From Clitoria ternatea (lineage: Eukaryota; Streptophyta; Magnoliopsida; Fabales; Fabaceae), in the NCBI GenBank assembly GCA_037962975.1, contig CM075672.1, positions 127,148,001-127,212,000 of the forward strand: a DNA stretch of 64,000 nucleotides, in the 5' to 3' direction. The position numbers were made by a program, and so were the translations under genes. The notes beneath the pieces were generated by a model. The model had not been told where the DNA came from, searched no databases, and worked only from the letters and a program-made list of their open reading frames with translations. The first letter of the stretch is position 1. Each line of letters starts with the position of its first letter. Shown here one piece after another: positions 12,249 to 22,093 of the stretch.

Positions 12249-15200
12249 ATGGCTGATCAGGATGGACGATCTAGGTCTGACTCACAGGCTACTGATTTCT
12301 CTACTCGGAAGAGTAGAGGTGTTACCCGGATGGTAGACGTTGCACTTAGGTGACACCGGGGAGAGAGGTTACCTGTTGACATGGATGTCAACACTGGTAG
12401 ATTTGAAGGACCAAATGCCACGAAGTTTAGTAGTTATTTGGGAATCCTGGCTCGACCGAAGGTGTCCATCATTATCCCCGACTGGGATAATGTCGAGGAG
12501 GTGGTGAAGAACCAGCTATGGAGTGATGTTCTGGTAACTTTGATACTATTTAAGTTTTAATTTAGTGTATTAATTCATGTAATTCATAATAAGGACTCCT
12601 TTATGGACTAACTCCTTTCATGTAGGATTCTTTTGACATACCATCTTCTGACATAGCGAGGAGGAAGGTCCTCGGTATTATGGCTGAGCGATGGAGGTCG
12701 TTCAAATCCATACTCACCACGAGGTATTTGGACTTTAAATTCTTAATCAACGCTTTACCAAATTGTACCAATTAATCCTTAGTTTAAATGTACCTGAATT
12801 GTAGGTATGTATTCGGGGACGACCAAGGAAAGTTCCCTGGAGAGAAATATCCATTCATAGATCAGGCGGCTTGGGATGCTTTCGTTGCAAATAGGCATTC
12901 TGTCCAGTTTCAGGTACATTGGTTTTTAAATGATTAAATTATGTATAATTTAAACAGCTAACTCTAAATATTTTTCTTTCTTGTTGTAGGAGGTCAGAAA
13001 GAAAGCCCGGGAGACTAGGAAGCTGAATGACTGCCCCCACACACTGTCACGTGGGGGTTACCATAGGTTGGAGGAGCGGCTGGTACAGGAGAGGCTGAGT
13101 CAGTGTCAGACTAGTCAGCCTGACACTGGTATTGTGGATCCCCCTTCCCCACCTACACGCCATGACAAATAGAAGCGGGCCAGGATCAAGAAGAGTGGGG
13201 AATACACTTCCTCACAAGCTAAGGAGGTCGCCTCACGGATAGTAAGTATTCCCCTTGTATCAGTGTCTTTTTTTTGGTATTACATGGAGGAAGTGAATAC
13301 TAACTTGTTTGGTTTCAGGATTCCTTGGTTGAGCAATCAACCCAAGGGTCTTTCGTAGCCCATGGTAGGCAGGATATTTTGACTACCGCCATTGGCAGGC
13401 CAGAGCACCCAGGAAGAGTGCGTGCTGTTGGTCAAGGTGTAGGTAAGTTGGAAATAACTGTATCCTTTCATTTTGTTATTTGTTAAACAATGTTATATTA
13501 ATCATTCACATTTCACAGGCCTCCGCAGCTATTACGGTGCTCCCGACCCTGCCCCCTCCCTTGAGAAAATGGTGGAGCAGAAGGTGGCTGTTGTGAAGGC
13601 TGAGTATCAGGAGGAGATATCTCGGCTCCACCAGGGGATGGCCCGATTCAGGGAGGAGATGAAGGCCTCACTCAGCCACCACCAGGAGACTACTGCACCC
13701 GCTAGCGACCCACCCGTTAGATTCTTTATTTAATTTCCTCGGTTTTATTGTTTGTTATTTCATTGTTGAATAACTTCTGCTTGATGTGTAAATATGTAGG
13801 TACGGAGGGTTAGCACTAAGGGGTCGTGCACTGTGGCTGACCCTGACGATGATGGGGTTGAGCCACCAGACACCCGACAATGTGACCTGTTCGTTGACGG
13901 GTCGGAGGAGCCAGTTGCCACTGGCATGGTCTACAACTTAGGCCCTGTGGTTCACCATCAGTCATTACCTGATGGTATATCTAGGGTCTCTGTTGTGCTT
14001 GTCCTCGAGGAGGATGCTGCTGTGCCAGTGGCAACTCCAGAGGTGAAGACCGTCGGTCAGGCGGTGGGCCACTTTCTGATATGGCCTAACAGACTTCTGC
14101 AGGTTGCCCCTGGACAGGTAAAAACCTTACACTAACTAATTTTGTTATATTGTCAATTATGGTACAAACTGTGATGGTTGTCAAATGTTCAACAGGAATA
14201 GGCATTGAAGAGGCCAGAGGCCAACAATCCCATCCGGATGCTATGGCGCATCGGGTATGAGCAAGGAGATGAGACTGTTCAGATCCCATGGGAGCCACTG
14301 GTGTTCGGCCGTCCAAGTGCACTACCACTTTACATTACACATTCTGACATATGTGAGATTATTACATGGACGTCGATGCTGAACATCTCCATCATTCAGT
14401 TGTGGGAGCTGTAAGTATATCTCTTTTTGTCCAATTTTTTCATTATACAAGTTATTTGTCGCTAACCATGTCTCAACTTGTTTAGGTTTCTGACAAAACT
14501 TTGTGTGGAGTTGGGTTTCCAAGGAACTTATGGTTTCTTAGAGCCCTCTCTCATACAGAAGCTCTCAAACACCAAGCAGGACACCCAGGCATACATCTAG
14601 AATTGGATGTTTGAGTCTGGGAAGACTGTATACATGGCCCCTATCATAAAGGGTAATATTCTATTCCATAATTATTATCATTAAGTTTTGCATTTTGAAG
14701 TCTCACTTATCACTGGTAACTGCAGCGCTCACTGGACGCTTGTGGTGATCTGTCCCCGGGCTTATCTTGCTCTGTACTTTGATACTACGCATCGGGCAGT
14801 TCCACAAGACCTTAAAACTGTAGTAGACGGGTAAGTTAATCCCTAAACAATAAGTACAAATTCGATTACATCATTTTTGGACCTATACGATTCTAACTTA
14901 TCTTGTGTTTTATTTGATGTAGGGCGGTGATTGGATACAATCGACTGGTTGGAGTTAAGTCTAGCGGAAGAAAAGTTGTGTGGGTGCACCCAAAGGTAAG
15001 TCTATCGTATTCATTCAAATCTTCAATATATATTTTTTAAGTTGCGAATTCACTTATTCTATATTTTATGTCCATTGTAGTCTTACAGGCAGGAGGGTTC
15101 CTTTGAGTGTGGCTATTTCGTCATGCACACTATGCTGACCATTGTCCAACAACATTTAGTAGAGGGATGGACAGATGTAAGTCTCATCATTTGGACTACT

Positions 15201-15345
15201 TTTCTAACAATTTCATCAATTTTATGTAATAAATATAGCTTTTGTTCTAATTGTTTTGTGCATTGTTTGCAGTACTTCCAGGACCGGTCATACTTCTCTA
15301 AGACACTTGTAGATAATGTTAGAAGGCAATAGGCCTCATACTTCA
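12249..15345 (+). pseudogene. Second CACTA gene: plant transposon protein (Ptta/DUF8039-like) with C-terminal Ulp1-type protease domain
   Basis: About 13 exons with GT...AG borders can be read: 12,249-12,533; about 12,626-12,721; 12,804-12,914; 12,990-13,241; 13,319-13,441; 13,519-13,711; 13,800-14,117; 14,196-14,411; 14,485-14,650; 14,726-14,830; 14,922-14,995; 15,081-15,176; 15,272 to the end. The fourth exon resembles the Transposase_24/Ptta region. The sixth is a coiled coil with 'MVEQKVAVVKAEYQEEI'. The seventh resembles the DUF8039 type. The last exons have the Ulp1 (C48) layout: His in 'AHWTLVV' (14,730), Asp in 'YFD' (14,781), Gln (15,090) and Cys in 'FECGYF' (15,108). Stops at 12,351, 13,170, 14,199, 14,598 and 15,330 break it. 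Ulp1 domains cleave SUMO-like tags; the role in CACTA biology is unknown to me. Confidence 0.85.
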
Positions 15346-15639
15346 TTGAAATCAGCAAAAGAACTTAGCTAGATATAGGAACTTTATTCTCTTAAATATA
15401 TATCTAGTGTAGGATTTAGGGTTTACATTTTATTAGGTTACATTCATCTGAATTGTATATAGTTTCATTTTTTAGGTTGTTATGAATTCATATCAAATTA
15501 ATTGTTATATATACTATTCTTTTTATATATTATTTGTTGCTGGATATGCTGGGATACTGTATATTGTGTTGGTTGTCTGAATGCAGGTTTGGGAAACAAT
15601 AAAACAAAAACCATATTAAAAAAAAAACTCAGTGTTTAT

Positions 15640-16117
15640 TCATGGTTATGGTAACAACCATGATTATAGACACTATTTTTCCACGGTTACTACGATAACC
15701 GTGATTATAGACACTATTTATCCACGGTTACTACTATAACCGTCATTATAATACTCTGTAAGTGAATTTTTTTATATTACTTATATTCACGGTTATGCTA
15801 AACAATCGTGAATATAGAGGTCCTTTATCCACGGTTCCTACTATGACCGTGAATATACATGGTCTGTAAGTTAATTTTTTTTCTACTTGTATTCACGGTT
15901 ATGCTAAACAACTGTGAATATAGTTGTTCTTTATCCACGGGTTTTACTATAACCGTAAATATACATTGTCTGTTATATTCACGATTATGCTCAACAACCG
16001 TGGTTAGATCTTATTTATTACCACGGTTGTTAACCGTGGTTAAAGACCCTTATCTACTACCACGGCTGCAACAACCATGGTTCTTTAACCGTGAATAAAG
16101 GCCATTTTTAACTGTGA
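15640..16117. repeat. Right subterminal array of TATTCACGGTT / AACCGTGAATA motifs
   Basis: About a dozen motif copies in inverted pairs between 15,640 and 16,110 (for example 15,780-15,815, 15,827-15,857, 15,889-15,922, 15,969-16,005), mirroring the left block. Some copies read TTATCCACGGTT or TTACCACGG, so the motif family is mixed. Confidence 0.85.
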
Positions 16118-16141
16118 TTATATCCATTTTTTCCACTAGTG
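16118..16141 (-). repeat. Right terminal inverted repeat of the CACTA element
   Basis: The mate of 6,637-6,660. It is followed at once by the ATC duplication. Confidence 0.95.
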
Positions 16142-16629
16142 ATCACTCACATCCCTCTGCATAATTTATCTATTGCCTAATCACAATCTTTATGGTCATC
16201 TTATTAGAGATAACGTTTGATTGTATTAAAACAATAAACTCCTTATGTAGGAATCGTAGTGACTTCAGGTCGAAGGACTACATACCATTATCACATTGAG
16301 AACCGTTTATGACACTCATGTAACGATCCATGCAACGTTCTCATGGTGGGTCTGTCCAGTACAACATTACCCTTAATGTGTACCCGTGTAAAGACTTGAT
16401 ATCATATATCCATGATTTGTGAGATCAAATCATCAGTACATTTACACACTAATCTTAATGTATTTACATGTCCCCATGTAAATACTTGATTAGGGACGTT
16501 TTAGGAATAATTCTCATATGACCTATTATTCCAGGATAAATAGCATTTGTCTAAAACTGAAAATACTAATTTTATTAATAAGTTAAAATTGATACATTAA
16601 TAGATCGTAGTGCATACACCAACAACAAC

Positions 16630-17027
16630 TGCTCCCATGTAGTGATTGACCCCTCCGGAAGCGCATACAACCAAGCTCTAACCTTGTCCCTTAGAAAAAA
16701 CGGGAAAAGCCTAAGCTGGATTGCATCATTTGAGACCTCATTCACCTTGAACATGTCGTAATACTCAAGGAAAATCTGAAGATGCAAGTTGGGATCCTCG
16801 GATGGCAATCCTCCAAAATGACTTTGTTGAACCATCGAGAGCAGGGATGGTTTCAACTCAAAATTATTCGCCTCAATATTGGGTCTAGTGATCCTTCGTC
16901 CCATCGCATTAGGTGCTACAAAATCACGAAGTGCTCTATTGTTAAGATCTTCCATTTGTGCTTGACTCATTGAACAAGAAGGTTGGTACCTGTTTTGTTC
17001 AATGCGTGTCCTAAGAAGTCTGATCAT
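16630..17027 (-). pseudogene. Athila gag, N-terminal half
   Basis: A minus-strand frame starting at 17,027 encodes the Athila gag N-terminus and the conserved retrotransposon gag core (for example 'NEVSNDAIQLRLFPF', 'LRDKVRAWLYALPEGS', 'TTWEQLL'). The frame runs on into the copia-like LTR as a false tail ending at 16,575. The real protein would continue at 5,848. A 16,782-16,973 plus-strand frame is only its shadow. Gag packages element RNA; here it is one half of a disrupted gene. Confidence 0.88.
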
Positions 17028-17290
17028 CCGAAGAGTTCTTTTAATCTCAAGATCAAATATATGCTCAAAGCTGTCACTTTTTTGTATAAAGGGGCTTGAA
17101 CAAATCTATGAACAACCAAAAAGAACAAGCGTAATTCTGCAGATAAATTAAAATAAAACAAAAATATAGAAAATGTAGAGAAAATAAAAGAAATATACAA
17201 AAAATATGCAGAGGATGCACACTAGTCTAATCAAACACCGCTTAGCCAATATTGGGGGAAACACAATCCCTGGCAACGATGCCAAAAACT
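17028..17290 (-). promoter_or_regulatory. 5' untranslated region and primer-binding site of the Athila-like element
   Basis: On the minus strand, 'agtttttggcatcgttgcc' follows the LTR end. The PBS core TGGCATCGTTGCC lies at 17,272-17,284. It differs by one base from the TGGCGCCGTTGCC PBS that I associate with Athila/Tat elements primed by a tRNA-Asp type. The rest, to the gag start, is A-rich non-coding DNA. Confidence 0.75.
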
Positions 17291-18745
17291 TGATAGCCAA
17301 CCGCAAGCACACGGAGTATTGAAGTAATAAATTGTGCCCAAGTACTAGTTATAACGGTGTTTCAATTATCCACTAAATCGATTGAGATGAATTACTAGAA
17401 TGATTATAACAATAAATCAGAGAATAGAAAATTTAAAGTCTTTAAAGAAAAAAATCAGAGCAAGTTTAGGAAAGTCAATTAAAGGAAGGTCTTGGGATTT
17501 AAGGGTTCATATGCAAGTACCAAAATTAAAGGTCAATTGCCTATCCAATTATATGATTTCCATTTCTAAAGGTGGATACCCCTGATTTAATTAATACCTT
17601 TCTCTCGAAAGCCTATTAACATGCCTAATTCCCAAAGCACCGCATTCAATTTGTTAATTAAAATCCTTAAGTTTTGTTGGAATCCAATTAATCCTCAAAT
17701 GCGTTCGCTTACTGTCGTAAAACAAAAACATAGGTTCAATTTATGTGTTTTCGAATAATATACCTACTCTCATAGCACATACAATTTGGAATCAACTACG
17801 CTTATCTTTAAGTCTTGCAGAAGCATTACGATACATAAATCAAATAGAAACATGAAATCATATCCTTGAAGGGTAAAGAATAATTACTTTAGATATATAA
17901 GCAAATTACATCCTTTAATCCCAAGAACGAAAGTTTAGTGTGCCATAAAGATTGTCATCATAATGTCATACATAACCAAATCAAAGTCAAACATAAAAGG
18001 AATCAAAAGTGTAAACTAGGGTTTTAGAATTACAAATTAGTTCTCACTAGGATTACAAACTTTTTCTCCCAAATCTGCAGAATTGATCTCCCTTCATGAA
18101 TTGATCCTCGACCTCTAATGAATAATCTCCCAACAGTTATTTCAAAATCTCCCAAAAGGTGCCTCCAAAACTGTCTCTCTAGAACTCCCTCTAACTCCCC
18201 CTTAATTGGCCCATTAGAAACCTTAAAACTTAAGTGAATTGGGCCACAAAGGGGACAACCACGGCCAGTGGTTCGAGCCCTAAATCTCCTTGGCTTTAAA
18301 TACGCAATTATTGGTGATACACAGAGCAAACCACTGCCAGTGGTGGGAAACCACGGCCAGTGGTTACTTCTGACTTGTTCATTTTTGCTTCAACAAGGCT
18401 CCTTGGTGTTCCCTAGTTCCCACCACGGCTAGTGATGGTCTCTAACCTGCTTTTCCCTTCCTTCTAGTGCCAACCACAGCCAATGGTTGTCCCCCACTTG
18501 CAGTGGTTTCCTTCAATCTTGCCAAAATGCACTCCTAAAGGCCTTAGAAGTCTATTCTTTCATCTACTTTGCCATTTTTCCTTAAAAGAAACCTAAAATA
18601 TCATTAATCCTACAAAATAAGAACAACCAAGTAATATGTGTGGAAAAGAATCAAAATCAAGGGAATCAGACATGAACAATATGCAAAGAAACGTAAAAAC
18701 TAGACCTAAAAACAACCAAAAACAGCATACAATACACACTTATCA
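17291..18745 (-). repeat. 5' LTR of the Athila-like element
   Basis: A 1,455-bp partner of 390-1,904. It carries its own copies of the palindromic motif (18,257-18,273, 18,329-18,344, 18,349-18,365, 18,472-18,488). One of these is a perfect AACCACGGCCAGTGGTT where the 3' LTR has CACGACC, so the motif is drifting between copies. Confidence 0.9.
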
Positions 18746-18750
18746 TCAGA

Positions 18751-19545
18751 CAAAGAAAATTTAGAACAACCAGTTTAAGTATTATGAATTGGCACTTGAG
18801 TCATGAATTATTCCATACTAGTAAATAGAAAATGAAAGGATGCTTAGGTTAGATTTCTAAAATTATTAAGTCCCGATTTTCTGAAGTATTAAAGTTTATG
18901 ATGTTTTGACTAACCGAATGATTTTCCTTAACGGATTTTGACTAAGACAATTGCTCTCGAAATCTGAGAAGCGTTTTAAGAATGAGTAACTATGGACTTG
19001 TGTTTCAAAGTATGATTAAGTTCGAAAACCTAGGCCTCTAGAACCAAGGAATAAAGTTCCATAACAATCAATGCTGCGGGACAAAGTTCGTAATAACGGT
19101 TCAAATCTAAAATGATAATTTTCTAATATCTCTGGATCTGAAACTCTAACTTTGAGTAATGCACGCTCATAATGAGGATTGGGGATTTGAGAATGAGTAT
19201 ATACATGTATAATCAATTATTTTAAAAGTTCAACTCATAAGAAATGTTAGTTAACTAAAGGTTTGTCGTATTTTATATAAATGATTTTGAGGAAGAGCAT
19301 TCCTAACCAAGTTGAAGAAATATTGAGTAAGTAAATATTGTGAGTAAATGGGTTAGAGAAAGTTTAGGAAAGTGTATGGAAGTTTGGTAATAAAGATTTA
19401 TCTTTGGTAAAACTTGGAAATGGAATTATGGATAAAGGACTTATCGAGGTAGGACCCTACCCGGTGACAATAAATATAAATGAAAATGAGATATTATGAA
19501 TGTGTATCATACATGCATTATGAATACTTAGAATTATGTAGGGAA
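18751..19545. other. Unassigned DNA between two nested elements
   Basis: No coding similarity recognised. This is the host sequence into which the Athila-like element (TSD TCAGA) and the solo LTR at 19,546 (TSD GGGAA) inserted. The 'cgaggtaggac' at about 19,446 echoes the leader region of nearby gypsy LTRs, so it may belong to an older LTR. Confidence 0.35.
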
Positions 19546-19639
19546 TGAAACATCCAGACTTAAATAAAACAAATCCGAGACCGGGGGAAAATTTTTTGCG
19601 CTCATCATGAGTCGGGAAAAAGGAAACGGGTCAGGGTGC

Positions 19640-20480
19640 CACTCGCTTGGCAAGACCCTCGTTTGGTTAAGCGTAACCAGCGGATAACGCTTGAGCGAGC
19701 CCTACTCGCTGGAGTGAGTCTCTCACTCAGTATTTTCCATCACTCGGAATTAGGATCACCTTCCACTCAGGAATATTCCCATCGGGCTATGCCTCACTCG
19801 GCAATTTATCATTCTTCACTTAGAATATCTCCTCATAAACGTGGTTCACTCGGAAGCGTTTTAATCTTCACTCGGGAAATGATTCCCTTGGTTATTTCCA
19901 CTCGGGATCTATAAACCTTCCTTCACCCAGAAGTATTTTTCCCCAGTCATACATCACTCGGAAGCACTTCAACCTCAATTCACTCGGAAGTGTTTTACCC
20001 ATTCTTCACTCGGGAATATTTTAATCTTTCTTCACACAAAAGGAGTTTTATCGGTTGTGTTTCGCTCGGACAATACCTGACCATCTTCCCTCGGAAGTGG
20101 TCCTCTCCATCATATTTCACTCGGAAAATGCTCAACCTGTCTTCAATCGGAAGAATTTACTAGGTTAAGTCTTACACGGGATATTATAACATTATCCACT
20201 CGAAATATATAATCTTATCCACTCGGAGGAGGTTTTCTAGAATATACCTCACTCAACACTTTAACCATTCTTCCCTTGGAAGTGATTTATTCGGTTAATT
20301 CTCACTCGGGAGTATTAAACCCTTCTTCCCTCGGAAGAGGTTCTCCCAGCTATGTTTCACTCGGAGATATCTTGACTATTCTTCCCTCGGAAGTAGTCCC
20401 ACCGAATACATCTCTCTCGGAATTATTCTAAGCTTCATTCACTCAGAAAAGGCTCTCTCAACTGTATCTCACACGGAACC
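19640..20480 (-). repeat. Dispersed CCGAGTGA heptamer/octamer array
   Basis: On the plus strand, 'tcactcgg' and close variants occur roughly every 30-50 bp, more than 20 times, in unrelated spacer sequence. A few CTCGCT/AGCGAG-type words are at 19,640-19,720. It is not a simple tandem repeat because spacers differ. The same words occur in the related LTRs at 23,030-24,520 and 53,050-53,530. Confidence 0.8.
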
Positions 20481-21282
20481 ATTTGGTCCTTGACATTTTT
20501 CCTATAACAAAACTTCTTAGATAATTCAACAACTTCATAACATCGTATATAAACATATACTCAGAATACTGGGTAGTTCGAATTCATATATATAAATGTG
20601 TTCAACAAGACAGAGTTCATAAGAGCTGGCCAAGGCTATATCATATCTATAAACATTATGTACACTACACATATACAATACTCTTCACACAGCTGACGTT
20701 CACTCGTCATTCTCCATCCCGACTGATATCCACTGAAAATATAGCCACAGTAGGGGTGAGCATTTTACATATTAAATGATGGTTATTGACTCGGATTAAT
20801 CCTCAAATTCTCAATTATGTAATTACACATCTTAATCAACAATAACATACACTGCCATTCAATATGAATATTCACACAACATCATCCAATCGGGATTATT
20901 CAATTCATTCAGTCGGAATTCACTCAAATCATTCAGGGCTATATTAATCATGTTATTCTCAATAACATATACACATAAACATGCAAGACATATTGTACTC
21001 GGCAACAGTTTCAGTGTGCACACATTTATTTAGTCGGATCCGATTGTTCATTATTAATTTTTATGTTGCAACATAGGCTCCAAGCCTTTTGCTCAGCTCT
21101 AAGCTGATCCGGCTGTTTTACTGGTACCAAACCGTTTGCCCTCTCATGTAACACAGTCACTCCAAGCGACAACGGAAGTGTTACGGGCAGCCCCAAGTCC
21201 AACTCGGTAGGCTTGCCTTGAGTCCAACCCAAGGTCTTTCTTTGTATCTTATACATATTCATTTGATTACCATTTCAATATT

Positions 21283-21984
21283 AAGCGTCCCATGCTATAT
21301 GCACTCGGCATTCTCATATTCACATCTCATACATATTCATTTGATTACCATTTCTATATTAAGCGTCTCGCGCTGTATGCACTCGGTATTTCAATGGTGA
21401 ATCACATGCATATGATTATAATCATCAAGCGTCCAACACTGTATGCACTCGGCATTCTTATCTTTATATCTCATACATATTCATTTGATTACCATTTCTA
21501 TATTAAGTGTCCCACGCTGTATGCACTCGGCATTTCAATGGTGAATCAAATGCATATGGTTTTAATCATCAAGCGTCCAACGCTGTATGCACTCGGCATT
21601 CTCATCTTCATATCTCATACATATTCATTTGATTACCATTTCTATATTAAGCGTCCCATGCTGTATGTACTTGGCATTTCAATGGTGAATCAAATGCATA
21701 TGGTTTTAATCATCAAGCGTCCAATGCTGTATGCACTCGGCATTCTCATCTTCATATCTCGTATATATTCATTTGATTACCATTTCTTTATTAAGTATCC
21801 CACGCTGTATGCACTCGGCATTTCAATGGTGAATCAAATGCATATGGTTTTAATCATCAAGCGTCCAACGCTGTATGCACTCGGCATTCTCATCTTTATA
21901 TCTCATACATATTCATTTGATTACCATTTCTATATTAAGCGTCCCACACTGTATGCACTCGGCATTTCAATGGTGAATCAAATG
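21283..21984. repeat. Tandem array, 144-bp unit, about five copies
   Basis: Units begin 'aagcgtcc' at 21,283, 21,427, 21,571, 21,715 and 21,859, exactly 144 bp apart. Each unit consists of two related halves of about 78 and 66 bp that both start with 'aagcgtc...ctgtatgcactcgg'. The fifth unit is cut by the insertion at 21,985. Because 144 is divisible by three, a 236-codon open frame crosses the array; it is not a gene. The sister LTR at 23,580-23,760 has only one or two diverged units. Confidence 0.92.
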
Positions 21985-22048
21985 TGTAACATCCTGGTTT
22001 AGATCTAATTACCGATTAAGGTTAATTAGAGAATTAAGATTTATTGAT

Positions 22049-22093
<45 letters not shown>

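Larger units (their letters stand above)
6637..16141 (+). mobile_element. CACTA (En/Spm) DNA transposon, near full length, decayed
   Basis: The element is 9,505 bp. The ends form a 24-bp imperfect terminal inverted repeat starting CACTAGTG (6,637-6,660 and 16,118-16,141), with the 3-bp target duplication ATC on both sides (6,634-6,636 and 16,142-16,144), as usual for CACTA elements. Inside, in order, are subterminal inverted motifs, a leader with a large foldback, a TNP2-type transposase (8,951-12,131), a multi-exon second gene with a Ulp1-like domain (12,249-15,345), and a second subterminal block. Both genes carry stops, so it is autonomous in layout but not in function. Confidence 0.95.
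5854..16624 (-). mobile_element. Ty1/copia-like solo LTR, split by a CACTA element
   Basis: On the minus strand it begins TGTTGGTGTATGC (16,624) and ends in GGGATTCCCTAACA (5,854), with the 5-bp inverted ends TGTTG/TAACA usual for copia LTRs. It is flanked by a perfect duplication ACAAC (5,849-5,853 and 16,625-16,629) inside gag codons. Without the 9,505-bp CACTA insertion its length is about 1.26 kb. I see no internal copia coding sequence, so this is a solo LTR left by recombination. A TATA-like signal lies at 6,129-6,140. Confidence 0.85.
390..18745 (-). mobile_element. Athila-like Ty3/gypsy LTR retrotransposon, non-autonomous, split by nested insertions
   Basis: Two similar terminal repeats (390-1,904 and 17,291-18,745) begin TGATAGCC and end TTATCA on the plus strand. 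They are flanked by a perfect 5-bp duplication TCAGA (385-389 and 18,746-18,750). The coding parts (gag, protease) lie on the minus strand, so the right LTR is the 5' LTR. Next to it is a primer-binding site of the Athila/Tat kind. The interior holds gag and a protease remnant, then non-coding DNA. I find no reverse transcriptase, RNase H or integrase, so the element could not have moved alone. Gag is interrupted by the copia-like LTR at 5,854-16,624. The family assignment rests on the PBS, the LTR ends and the gag/protease style. Confidence 0.9.

Noticed and set aside
21292..22002. A 236-codon open frame with a repeated peptide
   Set aside because: It is the translation of the 144-bp tandem array; the unit length is a multiple of three, so the frame stays open by chance. 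No known domain.
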